A DNA stretch of 64,000 nt from Pseudomonadota bacterium (lineage in GTDB: Bacteria > Pseudomonadota > Gammaproteobacteria > Steroidobacterales > Steroidobacteraceae), in assembly GCA_018241425.1 (NCBI GenBank), contig JAFEDU010000003.1:310001-374000 (forward strand). The letters run 5' to 3'. Shown in pieces: positions 42,402-51,165 of this stretch (position 1 is the first letter of the stretch; every line of letters starts with the position of its first letter). Made by a program: the position numbers and the translations under genes. The notes below the pieces were generated by a model. That model was not told the origin of the DNA. It worked only from the letters and a program-made list of their open reading frames with translations, and did no database searches.

Positions 42402-43490
42402 TCAGCCGGCGCGCGCGAAGCGGTAGTGGGCGACGAGCCACTCCTGCCCGCGCGCGTAGCCGAAGGTCTCGGCGCAGGCCATGAAGAACATGCGCCAGCG
42501 CTGCGCCCACAGCGCCGCCGAGTCCGGGCCATAGGCTTGGGCGAGGATCGCACGCACCGCGCCGGCGGCAGCGTCCTGCCGGGCCAGCCAGTGCTCGGCG
42601 GTGCGCGCGTAGTGCGTGCCCGGAAGCAGCCAGCGCGTCTCCACGGCGAGGTCCCGGGAGAACCACAGGAACGTGTCGGCGGCCGGCATGAGGCCCCCCG
42701 TGAAGAAGTGGCGCCCCATCCAGTTGTCCTCGCCGCGCGTCTCGAACGGATAGAGGTGCGTGCGGTGCGCGAACACGTGCGCGAACAGCCGCCCTTCCGG
42801 CCTGAGCCAGCCGGCGATGCGGGCGAGCAGCATCTCGTAGTTGCGCAGGTGCTCGAACATCTCGATCGACACGCAGCGGTCGAAGGCGCCCGCCGGCAGC
42901 GCCAGGCGATTCACGTCGCAGGTGAGCACGCGCACGTTCGCAAGGCCCCGGGCGCGGGCCTGCTCCTCGATGTAGAGGCGCTGCGGCGTCGAGTTCGAGA
43001 CCGCGCAGATGCGCGCGTTCGGGTAGCGCTCGGCCATCCACAGGGTGAGCGAGCCCCAGCCGCAGCCCAGTTCCAGGATGTCCTGCCCGTCGGCGAGCTG
43101 CGCGCGCTCCCCGTAGAGCGCGAGCATGGCCTCCTCGGCCTCATCCAGGGACTCAGCTCCGGTGGGGTAGTAGGCACAGGAGTACTTCAGGCGCTTCCCC
43201 AGGCACAGCTGGAAGAACTGCGGCGGCAGCTCGTAGTGCTGCTCGTTCGCGGCCGCGGTATGGATCGCGAGCGCGCTTGCGCGCAGCTCGGCGAGCAGCG
43301 CCTGCTGGCGCGCCTCCGCGGCGGCGACGCCCCCCGCACGCTCGGTGGCAAGGCGCGCCGCGCACTGGCGGCGGATGCCGTGGCGTATCAGGGCGTCGGG
43401 GAGCAGGCCGCGCTCGGCTAGGCCCAGGAGGCCGGGGGCGGGGCTGCTGCGCGGCAGTTCGCGGGCATCGATCGCATCGAGAGCACTCAT
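42402..43490 (-). CDS. Cfa-family SAM-dependent methyltransferase (distal lipid-operon gene)
   Basis: A 362-residue methyltransferase of the cyclopropane-fatty-acid-synthase superfamily. A helical N-terminus precedes NEQHYELPPQFFQLCLGKRLKYSCAYYP, then the SAM site ILELGCGWGSLTLWMAE and the family motif SIEMFEHLRNYE. It keeps the lipid-methyltransferase architecture but differs from classic Cfa in its N-terminal half and in ending with QEWLVAHYRFARAG. In other bacteria this type accompanies DUF1295 and may methylate unsaturated acyl chains or a related substrate; the product here is unknown. Start ATG 43490 overlaps DUF1295 (ATGA). Last gene of the sigma-controlled cluster. Confidence 0.82.
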   Translation of the reverse strand: MSALDAIDARELPRSSPAPGLLGLAERGLLPDALIRHGIRRQCAARLATERAGGVAAAEARQQALLAELRASALAIHTAAANEQHYELPPQFFQLCLGKRLKYSCAYYPTGAESLDEAEEAMLALYGERAQLADGQDILELGCGWGSLTLWMAERYPNARICAVSNSTPQRLYIEEQARARGLANVRVLTCDVNRLALPAGAFDRCVSIEMFEHLRNYEMLLARIAGWLRPEGRLFAHVFAHRTHLYPFETRGEDNWMGRHFFTGGLMPAADTFLWFSRDLAVETRWLLPGTHYARTAEHWLARQDAAAGAVRAILAQAYGPDSAALWAQRWRMFFMACAETFGYARGQEWLVAHYRFARAG

Positions 43491-44296
43491 GGGGTCGTGT
43501 CCTTGGCAGGGTCGGGAATGGCCCGGGATCTGGGGGGCCAGGGGAACAGCATCGGCGTCGTGGCCTGGTAGGCGCGGTAGTCCTCGCCGCGCGTGCGCAG
43601 CGCCTGGGCCTCGGTGAAGGGGATGCCGCTCAGGTAGCGCAGGAAGAGGTACATGACCACGGGACCGGACCAGGCCGCCCATCCATGGGGTGCGCCGGTG
43701 GCCGCGACCGCGTAGCTGAACCAGTGCAGCCACTCGAAGAAGTAGTTCGGGTGGCGCGAGTAGCGCCACAGGCCGGCCCGGCAGGCGCGGCCGCGGTTGG
43801 CCGGGTCGGCGCGAAAGCGCGCAAGCTGCCGGTCGGCGAGTGACTCGAGCGCGACGCTCGCGGCCCAGATCACCGCCCCGAGTGCCAGCGCCGCGTAACT
43901 CGGGGCCGGGTGGCCCGCCACGATGACGAACGGCACGGCGAAGAGGGCGACCAGCGCCGCCTGGAACTGGAACATCCCGAACCAGCGTGCGCCACCGTCG
44001 CCCCAGCGCTCGCGCAGGGCGCGGTAGCGGCCGTCCTCGGGCTCGCCGCGCACGCGTCCCCACAAGTGCGAGGCGAGCCGCAGTCCCCACGCACCGCCGC
44101 AGGCGGCCACGAACACGCGCGCCGCGGGAGCGCCGCTTCCGAGCAGCGCCGCGATCAGCGCCGCCAGCGCAAGTCCCGTGGACCACAGCACGTCGACGAT
44201 GCCGGCGTTGCGGCGGCGCTGCTGCCACACCCACCCCAGGGCCATGAGGAGCACGGCCGTCGCATAGATCGTGCCGAGGATCGCAAGCGCGCTCAT
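43487..44296 (-). CDS. DUF1295 steroid-5-alpha-reductase-like membrane protein
   Basis: A 269-residue integral membrane protein with seven or so helices and the C-terminal motif LWRYSRHPNYFFEWLHWFSYA, shared with 3-oxo-5-alpha-steroid 4-dehydrogenases and isoprenyl methyltransferases. The motif IVDVLWSTGLALAAL near the N-terminus is typical of DUF1295. A lipid reductase or methyltransferase role is plausible, but the substrate is unknown. Both ends overlap neighbours by ATGA, indicating tight translational coupling in the operon. Confidence 0.85.
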   Translation of the reverse strand: MSALAILGTIYATAVLLMALGWVWQQRRRNAGIVDVLWSTGLALAALIAALLGSGAPAARVFVAACGGAWGLRLASHLWGRVRGEPEDGRYRALRERWGDGGARWFGMFQFQAALVALFAVPFVIVAGHPAPSYAALALGAVIWAASVALESLADRQLARFRADPANRGRACRAGLWRYSRHPNYFFEWLHWFSYAVAATGAPHGWAAWSGPVVMYLFLRYLSGIPFTEAQALRTRGEDYRAYQATTPMLFPWPPRSRAIPDPAKDTTP

Positions 44297-44835
44297 GCGG
44301 AAGCTCCGGCCGTGGCCGCTGGCGGCCGGGGCACGGCCAGTCGCGACAGCAGTGCAAGCGCGATCGCCCAGCCCGCGGCGAGTGCCGCGAGTGCCGGGTA
44401 CGCGGGTGCGGGGAACTGCACGGCGCCGCTCAGGCGCGCGGCCGCGAGGTACGCCAGCGGGCCCCCGAGCGCGCCGAGCGCGGCGGCGAGCCAGGCGCGG
44501 CCCGCGAGGTAGCGCAGCGAATGGTTGAGCGTGAGTGCAAAGGCGACCCACAGCGCCAGGATCCACAGCGGCGCCCCGCCGGGGGGGAGGGCCGGCGCGG
44601 CGGCGGCATAGTGCAGGATCCCGCTGCCGGCTAGCGCGCCATCGAGTGCCAGGCCCAGGGCGAGGGCGACTCCCATCAGCCGCAGGTCCGCGGCGCGCAG
44701 CCCGGACGCTGCCAGCTGTGCGAGCACGAACACGGCGAGCGCGCACGTGACGGGCCACAGCCGCCCGGCCGCCGCCCCGTACACGGCGCAGAACCACACG
44801 GCCTGGTAACCGGCGAAGTTGAGGAGCGCGGCCAC
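44293..44835 (-). CDS. DUF2878 membrane protein
   Basis: A 180-residue hydrophobic protein with five or six helices. The opening LLNFAGYQAVWFCAVYGAAAG and the central segment WVAFALTLNHSLRYL are characteristic of DUF2878, a family repeatedly found in ECF-sigma/Cfa/DUF1365 clusters. Biochemical role unknown; probably a membrane partner of the lipid-modifying enzymes. Stop overlaps DUF1295; the Cfa gene ends 10 bases upstream of its ATG. Confidence 0.8.
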   Translation of the reverse strand: MAALLNFAGYQAVWFCAVYGAAAGRLWPVTCALAVFVLAQLAASGLRAADLRLMGVALALGLALDGALAGSGILHYAAAAPALPPGGAPLWILALWVAFALTLNHSLRYLAGRAWLAAALGALGGPLAYLAAARLSGAVQFPAPAYPALAALAAGWAIALALLSRLAVPRPPAATAGASA

Positions 44836-44845
44836 GGGCGAGGGT

Positions 44846-46114
44846 TCAGCGCACCGCGCGCGGACGGTAGTCCGGGCGTGCGAGCGTGAGCTGCGCGACC
44901 CCGATGGAGCGCTCGCGGAAGCCCCCCTCGCAGTACGCCAGGTAGTAGTGCCAGAGGCGGATGAAGCGCTCGTCGAAGCCCTGTGCGCGCACCTCGTCCA
45001 GGCGCGCGAGGAAGCGCTCCCGCCAGGTGGCCAGCGTGCGCGCGTAGGAGAGCCCGAAGTCGTGGAGCCGCAGCAGCGCGAGGTCGCTGGCGGCGGTCTT
45101 GGCCGCGATCAGTGCGTTCACCGAGGGAATGAAGCTGCCGGGGAAGACGTGGCGCTTGATGAAGTCCACCGAGCGCAGCGCCTGCAGGTAGCGGTGGTCC
45201 TCGATGGTGATCGCCTGCAGCACGGCAAGCCCGTCGGGCTTGAGCAGCGCCTGGATCTGGCCGAAGTAGGTGTCGAGGTAGCGTGCCCCGATCGCCTCCA
45301 CCATCTCGATGGACACCAGCTTGTCGTACCGGCCGGTGAGCTCGCGGTAGTCCTGGCGCAGCACCGTCACCTTCCCGGAGAGGCCGGCCTGGGCGATGCG
45401 CTCGTGTGCCAGTGATTCCTGCTCGCGCGACAGCGTGGTCGTGGTCACGCGGCAGCCGTAGCGCCCCGCAGCGTGCAGCGCAAACCCGCCCCAGCCCGTG
45501 CCGATCTCGATCACGTGGTCGTCCGGGCCGAGCTCCAGTTCCTGGCAGATCCGCTCGAGCTTGCGCTCGGAGGCGCGCTCGAGCGTGTCCCCCGGGCCCT
45601 CCTCCCACAGCGCCGAGGAGTACATGAGGTCCTGCGACAGGAACAGCCGGAAGAACTCGTTGCCGAGGTCGTAGTGCGCCGCGACGTTGCGCCGGCTGCC
45701 GGCCAGGGTGTTGCGGCGCAGGGCGTGCCCTGCGCGCAGCAGCGCCCCGGCCACGCGCGCGAAGCCCCCCTCGAGACCGTCGAGGAGGTCGCGGTTGCGC
45801 ACCAGGATCCGCACCAGGCTCACGAGGTCGTCGCACTCCCAGTGCCCGGCCATGAAGCTCTCCGCCGCGCCGACGCTGCCACCGAGCGCCAGCGCGCGAT
45901 AGCACTCCGCATCGCTCATGCGGACCTGCGCGGACAGTGGCGCGCCGGGCTCGCCGAAGCTGCGCCGGCCCCAGGCGTCCTCGATCTCCAGTCGCGCGTG
46001 CGCAAGTGGCTCGAGCCGTTCGAGCACGCGCTCGCGCAGCACACGGGTGAGGCGGCCACGCGGGGCCGCCGATGCGCGGGCTGCGCCCTCCAGCACGTGG
46101 CTTGCGGTATTCAT
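44846..46114 (-). CDS. cfa: cyclopropane-fatty-acyl-phospholipid synthase
   Basis: A 422-residue enzyme that adds a methylene group from SAM across cis double bonds of membrane phospholipid acyl chains. The N-terminal lipid-binding part includes GESFMAGHWECDDLVSLVRI-like sequence (here AAESFMAGHWECDD). The catalytic part includes VAAHYDLGNEFFRLFLSQDLMYSSALW, the SAM motif VIEIGTGWGGFALHAA, SIEMVEAIG and the C-terminal LWHYYLAYCEGGFRER. Related enzymes in sigma-E regulons make methylated precursors of furan fatty acids. ATGA overlap with DUF1365. Confidence 0.9.
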   Translation of the reverse strand: MNTASHVLEGAARASAAPRGRLTRVLRERVLERLEPLAHARLEIEDAWGRRSFGEPGAPLSAQVRMSDAECYRALALGGSVGAAESFMAGHWECDDLVSLVRILVRNRDLLDGLEGGFARVAGALLRAGHALRRNTLAGSRRNVAAHYDLGNEFFRLFLSQDLMYSSALWEEGPGDTLERASERKLERICQELELGPDDHVIEIGTGWGGFALHAAGRYGCRVTTTTLSREQESLAHERIAQAGLSGKVTVLRQDYRELTGRYDKLVSIEMVEAIGARYLDTYFGQIQALLKPDGLAVLQAITIEDHRYLQALRSVDFIKRHVFPGSFIPSVNALIAAKTAASDLALLRLHDFGLSYARTLATWRERFLARLDEVRAQGFDERFIRLWHYYLAYCEGGFRERSIGVAQLTLARPDYRPRAVR

Positions 46115-46887
46115 GGGTGTCGGGCCTCGGGGTCGGGATGGGGATGGAAGGGCGTTCGCTTGAGCTTCAGCCGCAGTGCCTGCCAGTAGATCGCCTGGGT
46201 CACGCGCGCGGTCATGAGCGGGTAGCGCGTGAGTACGCCCGCGAGTGCGCGGCCATCGAGCGGCCGCCGCGCGAGGCGCAGGCTGGCGTCGAACTCCGGC
46301 GCGCCTTCCCTAAGCACCTGCATGTGGACCGCAAGTCGCTCCCCGGGTGGCGAGAAGCGCCAGGCGTAGCTGCGGTCCATGGGAATGAAGGGCGAGACAT
46401 GGAAGCGCTTCGGGAAGCGGAACCCGAGGAGGCCGTCCTCCTGCGTGGCCGTGCCGGCGCCGAGCACGTAGGCGTGGCGTTCGTGCCAGGGCGTGTTGGT
46501 GATCTCGGCGACGATGCAGTCGAGGTCGACCCCGTTCTCCCGGTAGCAGTAATAGAAGCTCACCGGATTGAAGACGTAGCCGCCGTAACGCAGGTGTGCC
46601 AGCAGCCGGATCGGCCCGCGCGGTGCGTGCCCGAGTTCACGCGCGGCGAGCGCGCGCACCGCCTCGTCCAGCGGCACATCGGCAGGTCCCAGATAGTCGC
46701 TGCGCCGGAACTCGGCGAGGTTGCGGCGGCCGACCGACCACAGCCAGCGCCCGCGGAAGACCTGGTCAAGCTCCGCGAGATCCAGGTACAGCTGGGCGAC
46801 GCGGTAGTGGAACGCGTGTGCGTGGGGGGTGTGGCGCGCGTGGCGCACGGTGCCCTCATAGACGCAGCTCGCGAGCGCCGCGCTCAC
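46111..46887 (-). CDS. DUF1365 protein
   Basis: A 258-residue protein with the DUF1365 pattern: SCVYEGTVRHARHTPHAHAFHYRVAQLYLDL at the start, then HLRYGGYVFNPVSFYYCY and FPKRFHVSPFIPMDRSYAWRF. The family is nearly always next to the flavoprotein and Cfa genes found here and is assumed to act in acyl-chain modification; its reaction has not been established to my knowledge. GTG at 46887 overlaps the flavoprotein stop (GTGA), and the stop overlaps cfa (ATGA). Confidence 0.88.
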   Translation of the reverse strand: MSAALASCVYEGTVRHARHTPHAHAFHYRVAQLYLDLAELDQVFRGRWLWSVGRRNLAEFRRSDYLGPADVPLDEAVRALAARELGHAPRGPIRLLAHLRYGGYVFNPVSFYYCYRENGVDLDCIVAEITNTPWHERHAYVLGAGTATQEDGLLGFRFPKRFHVSPFIPMDRSYAWRFSPPGERLAVHMQVLREGAPEFDASLRLARRPLDGRALAGVLTRYPLMTARVTQAIYWQALRLKLKRTPFHPHPDPEARHP

Positions 46888-48191
46888 GCCGGAACCCCGG
46901 CGGCGTGGGAAGAACCCGCGGTGACCGGCGCCGGCGCCTCGCGGGCGATGCCAGTGCGGACCCCGAGCGCGCGGCACACCTCGACCGCGCTGCGCACGCC
47001 GTCCTCGTGGAAGCCGAAGCCCCAGTAGGCGCCGGCGAACCAGGTGCGCAGCCGGCCCTGGATTTCATGGCGGCGGCCCTGTGCCGCGACCGCAGCTTCC
47101 GTGAACAGCGGGTGGGCGTAGTCGAGCCGGCGCAGGACCCGCCGCGGCTCGATCTCGAATTGCGGGTTGAGGCTCACGACGAGCGGTTCGGGGCAGGACA
47201 GTCCCTGCAGCAGGTTCATGCAGTAACTGACCGTGCAGTGCTCCCCGGGCGTGCGCGGCACGAACGCGTTCCAGGCCGCCCACGCGCGCCGGTTGCGCGG
47301 CAGGGCGCGCGCATCGGTGTGCAGCACGACCTCGTTTGCCTGGTAGCCGATCGCACCCAGGACCTCGCCCTCGGCGGGAGTCGGGTCGCCAAGCAGTGCC
47401 AGCGCCTGGTCGCTGTGGCAGGCCATCACGGCCTGGTCGAAGCGTTCCTCGCCGGCATCGCTCGTGACGTGCACGCCGCGCTCGTCGCGGCGCACCAGCC
47501 GCACCGGGCATGCCAGGCGCTCGCGCACCGCCCACCGGGCGCGCAGCGCGCGCACGTAGCTCGCCGAGCCGCCCTGGACGACGCGCCACGGCGGCCGGCC
47601 GCTGAGCGTGAGCATCTGGTGGTTCGCCATGAAGCGCACCAGGAAGCGGGCCGGGAAGCCCAGCACCGCGTGCGCCGGCGCCGACCACAGCGCGGCCGCC
47701 ATGGGCACCAGGTGATCGTCACGGAAGGCGTCGCCGTACCCTTCCGAGCGCAGGTAGTCGCCCAGGCTTATGGCCGGGGCGGCGGGATCAAGCAGCGCCG
47801 GGGCGCGGCGGTAGAAGCGCACCAGGTCCGCGAGCATGCCGTAGAAGCGCGGCGAGAGGAGGTTGCGGCGCTGGCAGAAGAGTGTCGCAAGCGTCGTGGC
47901 GTTGTACTCGAGCCCGGTGCGTTCGTTGTGCACCGAGAAGCTCATGGTGGTGGGCTGGGAGGCGACACCGAGCTCGGCGAACAGCCGTGTCAGGAGCGGG
48001 TAGTGGCGGGGATTGTGGACGATGAAGCCGGTGTCGACCGCGTAGCGTGCGCCCTCGACCTCGACCTCGTGCGTGTGCGTGTGGCCGCCGAAGTGGTCGC
48101 CCGCCTCGAACAGCGTCACCTCGTGCTCGCGGCCGAGGAGCCACGCGCTCACCAGTCCCGCGACGCCGGAACCCACGACCGCGATGCGCAC
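46884..48191 (-). CDS. FAD-dependent amine-oxidase-like flavoprotein (UfaD-like)
   Basis: A 435-residue flavoprotein with the FAD motif VVGSGVAGLVSAWLLG at the N-terminus and the DTGFIVHNPRHYPLL segment of the 'cyclopropane/DUF1365-associated' amine-oxidase group. A C-terminal FAD segment ends TWFAGAYWGFGFHEDG. In Rhodobacter a homologous flavoprotein (UfaD, from recall) desaturates methylated acyl chains on the route to furan fatty acids. Start ATG 48191 lies three bases after the desaturase stop; the stop overlaps DUF1365. Confidence 0.87.
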   Translation of the reverse strand: MRIAVVGSGVAGLVSAWLLGREHEVTLFEAGDHFGGHTHTHEVEVEGARYAVDTGFIVHNPRHYPLLTRLFAELGVASQPTTMSFSVHNERTGLEYNATTLATLFCQRRNLLSPRFYGMLADLVRFYRRAPALLDPAAPAISLGDYLRSEGYGDAFRDDHLVPMAAALWSAPAHAVLGFPARFLVRFMANHQMLTLSGRPPWRVVQGGSASYVRALRARWAVRERLACPVRLVRRDERGVHVTSDAGEERFDQAVMACHSDQALALLGDPTPAEGEVLGAIGYQANEVVLHTDARALPRNRRAWAAWNAFVPRTPGEHCTVSYCMNLLQGLSCPEPLVVSLNPQFEIEPRRVLRRLDYAHPLFTEAAVAAQGRRHEIQGRLRTWFAGAYWGFGFHEDGVRSAVEVCRALGVRTGIAREAPAPVTAGSSHAAGVPA

Positions 48192-48194
48192 GCG

Positions 48195-49157
48195 CTAGCG
48201 CTCCATCGCCCGGCGCACGCGCGCCGGCACCGGCTTCAGGCCCTGCACCAGGCCGAGCCATGCCATGAGCCTCAGCCCGTAGAACGTGAGGTCGAGCTCC
48301 CACCAGCGGAAGCCCTGCCGCACCGAGCCGGGAAAGAAGTGGTGGTTGTTGTGCCAGCCCTCGCCGAAGGTCAGCAGCGCGAGCCACAGGTTGTTGCGGC
48401 TGTCGTCGTCGGTGGCGAAGCGCCGGGTGCCGAAGCGGTGCGCGAGGGAGTTGATGGTCACGGTGACGTGGAACAGCACCACCGTGGAGACGAAGAAGCC
48501 CCAGGTCAGGAGCTGCCCACCGCTCGTGTGGAGGCCGGGGGCGAGGCGATGCAGCACCGTGCCGATGACGAACAGGAGCGTCGCGAGCACCACCGGGACC
48601 AGGATGTCGTAGCGGTCGAGCCAGCGCAGTTCCGGGTAGCGCGCAAAGTCGGGAATGCGCGCCCACCGGGTGCGGAACCCCTCCGGGGTGAGGAACCAGC
48701 CCATGTGGCTCCACAGGAAGCCGCGCAGGCGCGGGGAATGCGGATCGCGCTCGGTGTCGGCGTGCTGGTGGTGCTCGCGGTGGTGGGCGGCCCACCACAG
48801 GGGGCCGCGCTGCACGCACGAGGCCCCGATGAGGGCGAAGGTGAACTGCAGGGCGCGCGAGGTGCGGAAGGTGCGGTGCGCAAAGTAGCGATGGTAGAAG
48901 CCGGTGATCGCGAACATGCGCAGCACATACAGCCCCGCGGCGACCCCGAGTGCGGTGGCCGACACCCCGACCCACAGGACCCCGAGGCAGGCGAGGTGCA
49001 TGCCGATGAAGGGGGCGGCGCGCAGCCAGTCGATGCGGCCCTGCCGGCCGGTGGCGGAGTCGGCGTCCGCGGTGTCGAACCAGCGCCGCAATGCGGCCGC
49101 GAATCGGCGCGTAGCGGGCGTGGCGGGGCGGGTGGCCGCGGGGGCCTCGACGGTCAT
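48195..49157 (-). CDS. membrane acyl-lipid/acyl-CoA desaturase
   Basis: A 320-residue membrane di-iron enzyme with four helices and the three histidine boxes: HRYFAH (His89-His94), HREHH (~126-130) and the late HNNHH (~269-273). It introduces a cis double bond, usually delta-9, into acyl chains. That provides the substrate for the Cfa-type methyltransferases downstream. ATG 49157 is chosen because GAGGAG lies six bases before it. First structural gene after the sigma/anti-sigma pair, separated by 85 bases carrying a hairpin. Confidence 0.9.
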   Translation of the reverse strand: MTVEAPAATRPATPATRRFAAALRRWFDTADADSATGRQGRIDWLRAAPFIGMHLACLGVLWVGVSATALGVAAGLYVLRMFAITGFYHRYFAHRTFRTSRALQFTFALIGASCVQRGPLWWAAHHREHHQHADTERDPHSPRLRGFLWSHMGWFLTPEGFRTRWARIPDFARYPELRWLDRYDILVPVVLATLLFVIGTVLHRLAPGLHTSGGQLLTWGFFVSTVVLFHVTVTINSLAHRFGTRRFATDDDSRNNLWLALLTFGEGWHNNHHFFPGSVRQGFRWWELDLTFYGLRLMAWLGLVQGLKPVPARVRRAMER

Positions 49158-49180
49158 GCGCATCTCCTCACGAGGTCTTT

Positions 49181-49232
49181 CGCTTCGTGCAGGACATACG
49201 GCAGCCATGGCGTGCGGGATGCACGCGAAGCG
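49181..49232. terminator. intercistronic hairpin between anti-sigma and desaturase genes
   Basis: CGCTTCGTGCA (49181-49191) pairs with TGCACGCGAAGCG (49220-49232) with a two-base bulge. On the plus strand TTTTTT follows, so it has terminator form against the operon direction and could stop antisense transcripts. In the operon mRNA it would be an internal stem-loop that may alter stability. Confidence 0.45.
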
Positions 49233-49242
49233 GTAATTTTTT

Positions 49243-49983
49243 CTAGGTCTGGATGGCGCCCTTGGCGACGACCGGCCCGGAGGGTGCCGCGTGGGGAAGA
49301 CCGGCGGACGGCTCCAGCGTGATCGCGAGCACCGACCCTGCCACCAGGTCCGGAACCGCCCGCTGCGGCACGGTGACCGTGTGCGACTTGGTGAGGCTCA
49401 CCTGGCCGAGCGAGATCGGCGCCTGCCCCGCCGGGATGATCCACAGCTCGGGCACCCGACCCTGGGCATCAGGGCTTGCCGGTACGGGGACCATCAGTAC
49501 GGTGCCGCGCGAGCGGTCGACCGACGCCAGCCACCCGGGCGTGCCGTCATCGCGCGCCAGGGTGGTGACGGGCTTCGCGGCGGCGGCTTCCTGCGCCGCG
49601 GTGGTAACCGGCGGGGAGGGCGCGCGCAGGACCCAGACGCCGAGCACGGCCAGGAGGGCGAGCGCGGTCGCCGCACGCCATAGCGTAAGGCTTCCCCACA
49701 GCCCGGTGCGCGCAGGCTCCGACGTCCAGCCCAGGCGCCGCGTCAGCTCGGGCCACAGGTGTGCGGGCGTCGTGACGGTGGCATAGCCGGACAGCCAGGG
49801 CGACAGGCGCCGCTCCCAGGCCGCGATGCGGGCCGCGAAGTCCGGTTCGCGCTCGCCGCGTGCCTGCACCCGTGCGCGCTCCGGCCCCGACAGCACGCCC
49901 AGCACGAGCTCGCCGGCGAGCACGTCGTCATCGGGCGGCCCAGCCTCGGGGCCCGCAGGCGGTGGGGTGAGGTCGGCGCTCAT
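49243..49983 (-). CDS. RskA-type anti-sigma factor
   Basis: A 246-residue single-pass membrane protein. The cytoplasmic N-terminus (LAGELVLGVLSGPERARVQARGEREPDFAARIAAWERRLSPWL) matches the sigma-binding domain of anti-sigma-K factors. One TM helix (ATALALLAVLGVWVL, ~106-120) precedes a periplasmic beta-rich RskA domain (VPELWIIPAGQAPISLGQVSL). No ChrR-type cupin zinc domain is present. It overlaps its sigma gene by ATGA. Regulated proteolysis is the usual release mechanism in the family. The signal sensed is unknown. Confidence 0.85.
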   Translation of the reverse strand: MSADLTPPPAGPEAGPPDDDVLAGELVLGVLSGPERARVQARGEREPDFAARIAAWERRLSPWLSGYATVTTPAHLWPELTRRLGWTSEPARTGLWGSLTLWRAATALALLAVLGVWVLRAPSPPVTTAAQEAAAAKPVTTLARDDGTPGWLASVDRSRGTVLMVPVPASPDAQGRVPELWIIPAGQAPISLGQVSLTKSHTVTVPQRAVPDLVAGSVLAITLEPSAGLPHAAPSGPVVAKGAIQT

Positions 49984-50540
49984 GTCTCGAGACAGCTGCG
50001 CAGCTGTGCCAGTCCGCGGCGGATCCAGCTCTTGACCGAGCCGAGCGGCGCCTCGGCGCGCCGGGCCAGCTCCTCGTAGGTGAAGCCGCCGAAGAAGGCC
50101 GCCCGGATGAGGGTGCGGCGCTTGTCCTCCAGCTCCTCGAGACAGCGATTGAGGCGGGCGCTCTCGGCCAGCGTCTCGACGGCCTGCGCGGGCGAGGCCC
50201 CGGGGTCCGGGACCTCGGCGGCCAGGTCCAGGGAGGTGAGGCTCGAGCGCTCCGGGTGAGTCCGGAGCCGGTCGATCGCCTTGTTACGCGCCATCATGCC
50301 GAGCCAGCTCATCGCGCTGGCGCGGCCGGGCTGGTACTGGGAGGCCTTGCGCCACACGCTGGTGAACACTTCCTGCAGCACCTCCTCGGCCTCGGCGCGG
50401 TTGCTGAGGACGCGCACGCAGATGCCGAACAGGCGGTCGCAGGTGCTGCGGTAGAGGGCCTCGAAGGCGCCCCGGTTGCCGAGTGCCACCTGCGCGAGCA
50501 GCGCCTCGGGGGAGGCCGCGGCTGTGTTGGGATCAGGCAT
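49980..50540 (-). CDS. ECF sigma factor of the lipid operon (SigK/RpoE-like)
   Basis: A 186-residue ECF sigma factor. Region 2 (LYRSTCDRLFGICVRVLSNRAEAEEVLQEVFTSVWRKASQYQPGRASAMSWLGMMARNKAIDRLR) and region 4 (LIRAAFFGGFTYEELARRAEAPLGSVKSWIRRGLAQLRSCLE) are complete. It is followed by its membrane anti-sigma and the desaturase-to-Cfa genes, and preceded by lipocalin and DUF6134-like genes on the same strand. ATG 50540 at the end of an 88-base gap with a TATAAA element; an ECF-type promoter consensus for its regulon could not be fixed by eye. Confidence 0.9.
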   Translation of the reverse strand: MPDPNTAAASPEALLAQVALGNRGAFEALYRSTCDRLFGICVRVLSNRAEAEEVLQEVFTSVWRKASQYQPGRASAMSWLGMMARNKAIDRLRTHPERSSLTSLDLAAEVPDPGASPAQAVETLAESARLNRCLEELEDKRRTLIRAAFFGGFTYEELARRAEAPLGSVKSWIRRGLAQLRSCLET

Positions 50541-50628
50541 TCGGATACCGCATGGACATCGCTCCCCCGGCGTTGGCGTTTATATGCCACGGTGTTGCGG
50601 CGCGACGCAAGCGGGAGCCGCCGGCACA

Positions 50629-51165
50629 TCAGCGTTCCGCGCGCTGAGGGACCCGCCGCAGGAGGCTCACGTCATAGCCCGCCTGGGAGAGCCGACCGAC
50701 CAGCTGTTGGTAGTCGGAGTCCGGGATCTGCGGCTTGCGCGCCATGATCCAGGCGTAGTCACGCTTCTGCCGGGCGATGATGGTCTGCGTGTAGGCGTCA
50801 TCGAGGTACATGACCCGATAGTCGGCGCGGATCGGCCACACGAAGCGCATCCCCCACACCGCGCCGTGACTTGCGGGGTCGACGAACCCTACCGGTTCGT
50901 AGCGGCGCAGCGGACCGTCGAAGCTTCCCTCGCGGAACGTGAAGGTAGTGAAAACCCGTCCGTCCTCGCCCAGGCGATAGGACTCCACCGCGTCGTACGC
51001 GTTGCGCTCGATACGGGTCGGGATCGCGGCAATGACGTACCAGGGGCCCATGAAGCGCGGCAGGTCGACGCGCGCCACGACCGGGAGCGGTGGGTTGCTG
51101 CTGCAGCCTGCCAGCAGGGTGGCGAGTGCGCCGGCGATCAATGCGGGGTTAAGGTGGAATCTCAT
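50629..51165 (-). CDS. outer-membrane lipocalin lipoprotein, Blc-like
   Basis: A 178-residue lipoprotein. Lipobox LLAGC (Cys21) is followed by a lipocalin barrel: VDLPRFMGPWYVIAAIPTRIERNAYDAVESY (the GxW motif) and YAWIMARKPQIPDSDYQQL. Blc-type lipocalins bind lysophospholipids and fatty acids at the outer membrane under envelope stress. It fits functionally with the lipid-remodelling genes downstream. The start overlaps the DUF6134-like gene by 17 bases. Confidence 0.88.
   Translation of the reverse strand: MRFHLNPALIAGALATLLAGCSSNPPLPVVARVDLPRFMGPWYVIAAIPTRIERNAYDAVESYRLGEDGRVFTTFTFREGSFDGPLRRYEPVGFVDPASHGAVWGMRFVWPIRADYRVMYLDDAYTQTIIARQKRDYAWIMARKPQIPDSDYQQLVGRLSQAGYDVSLLRRVPQRAER

Noticed and set aside
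49243..49983. ChrR-type anti-sigma factor
   Set aside because: No cupin zinc ligands; the protein has a TM helix and an RskA-like periplasmic domain.
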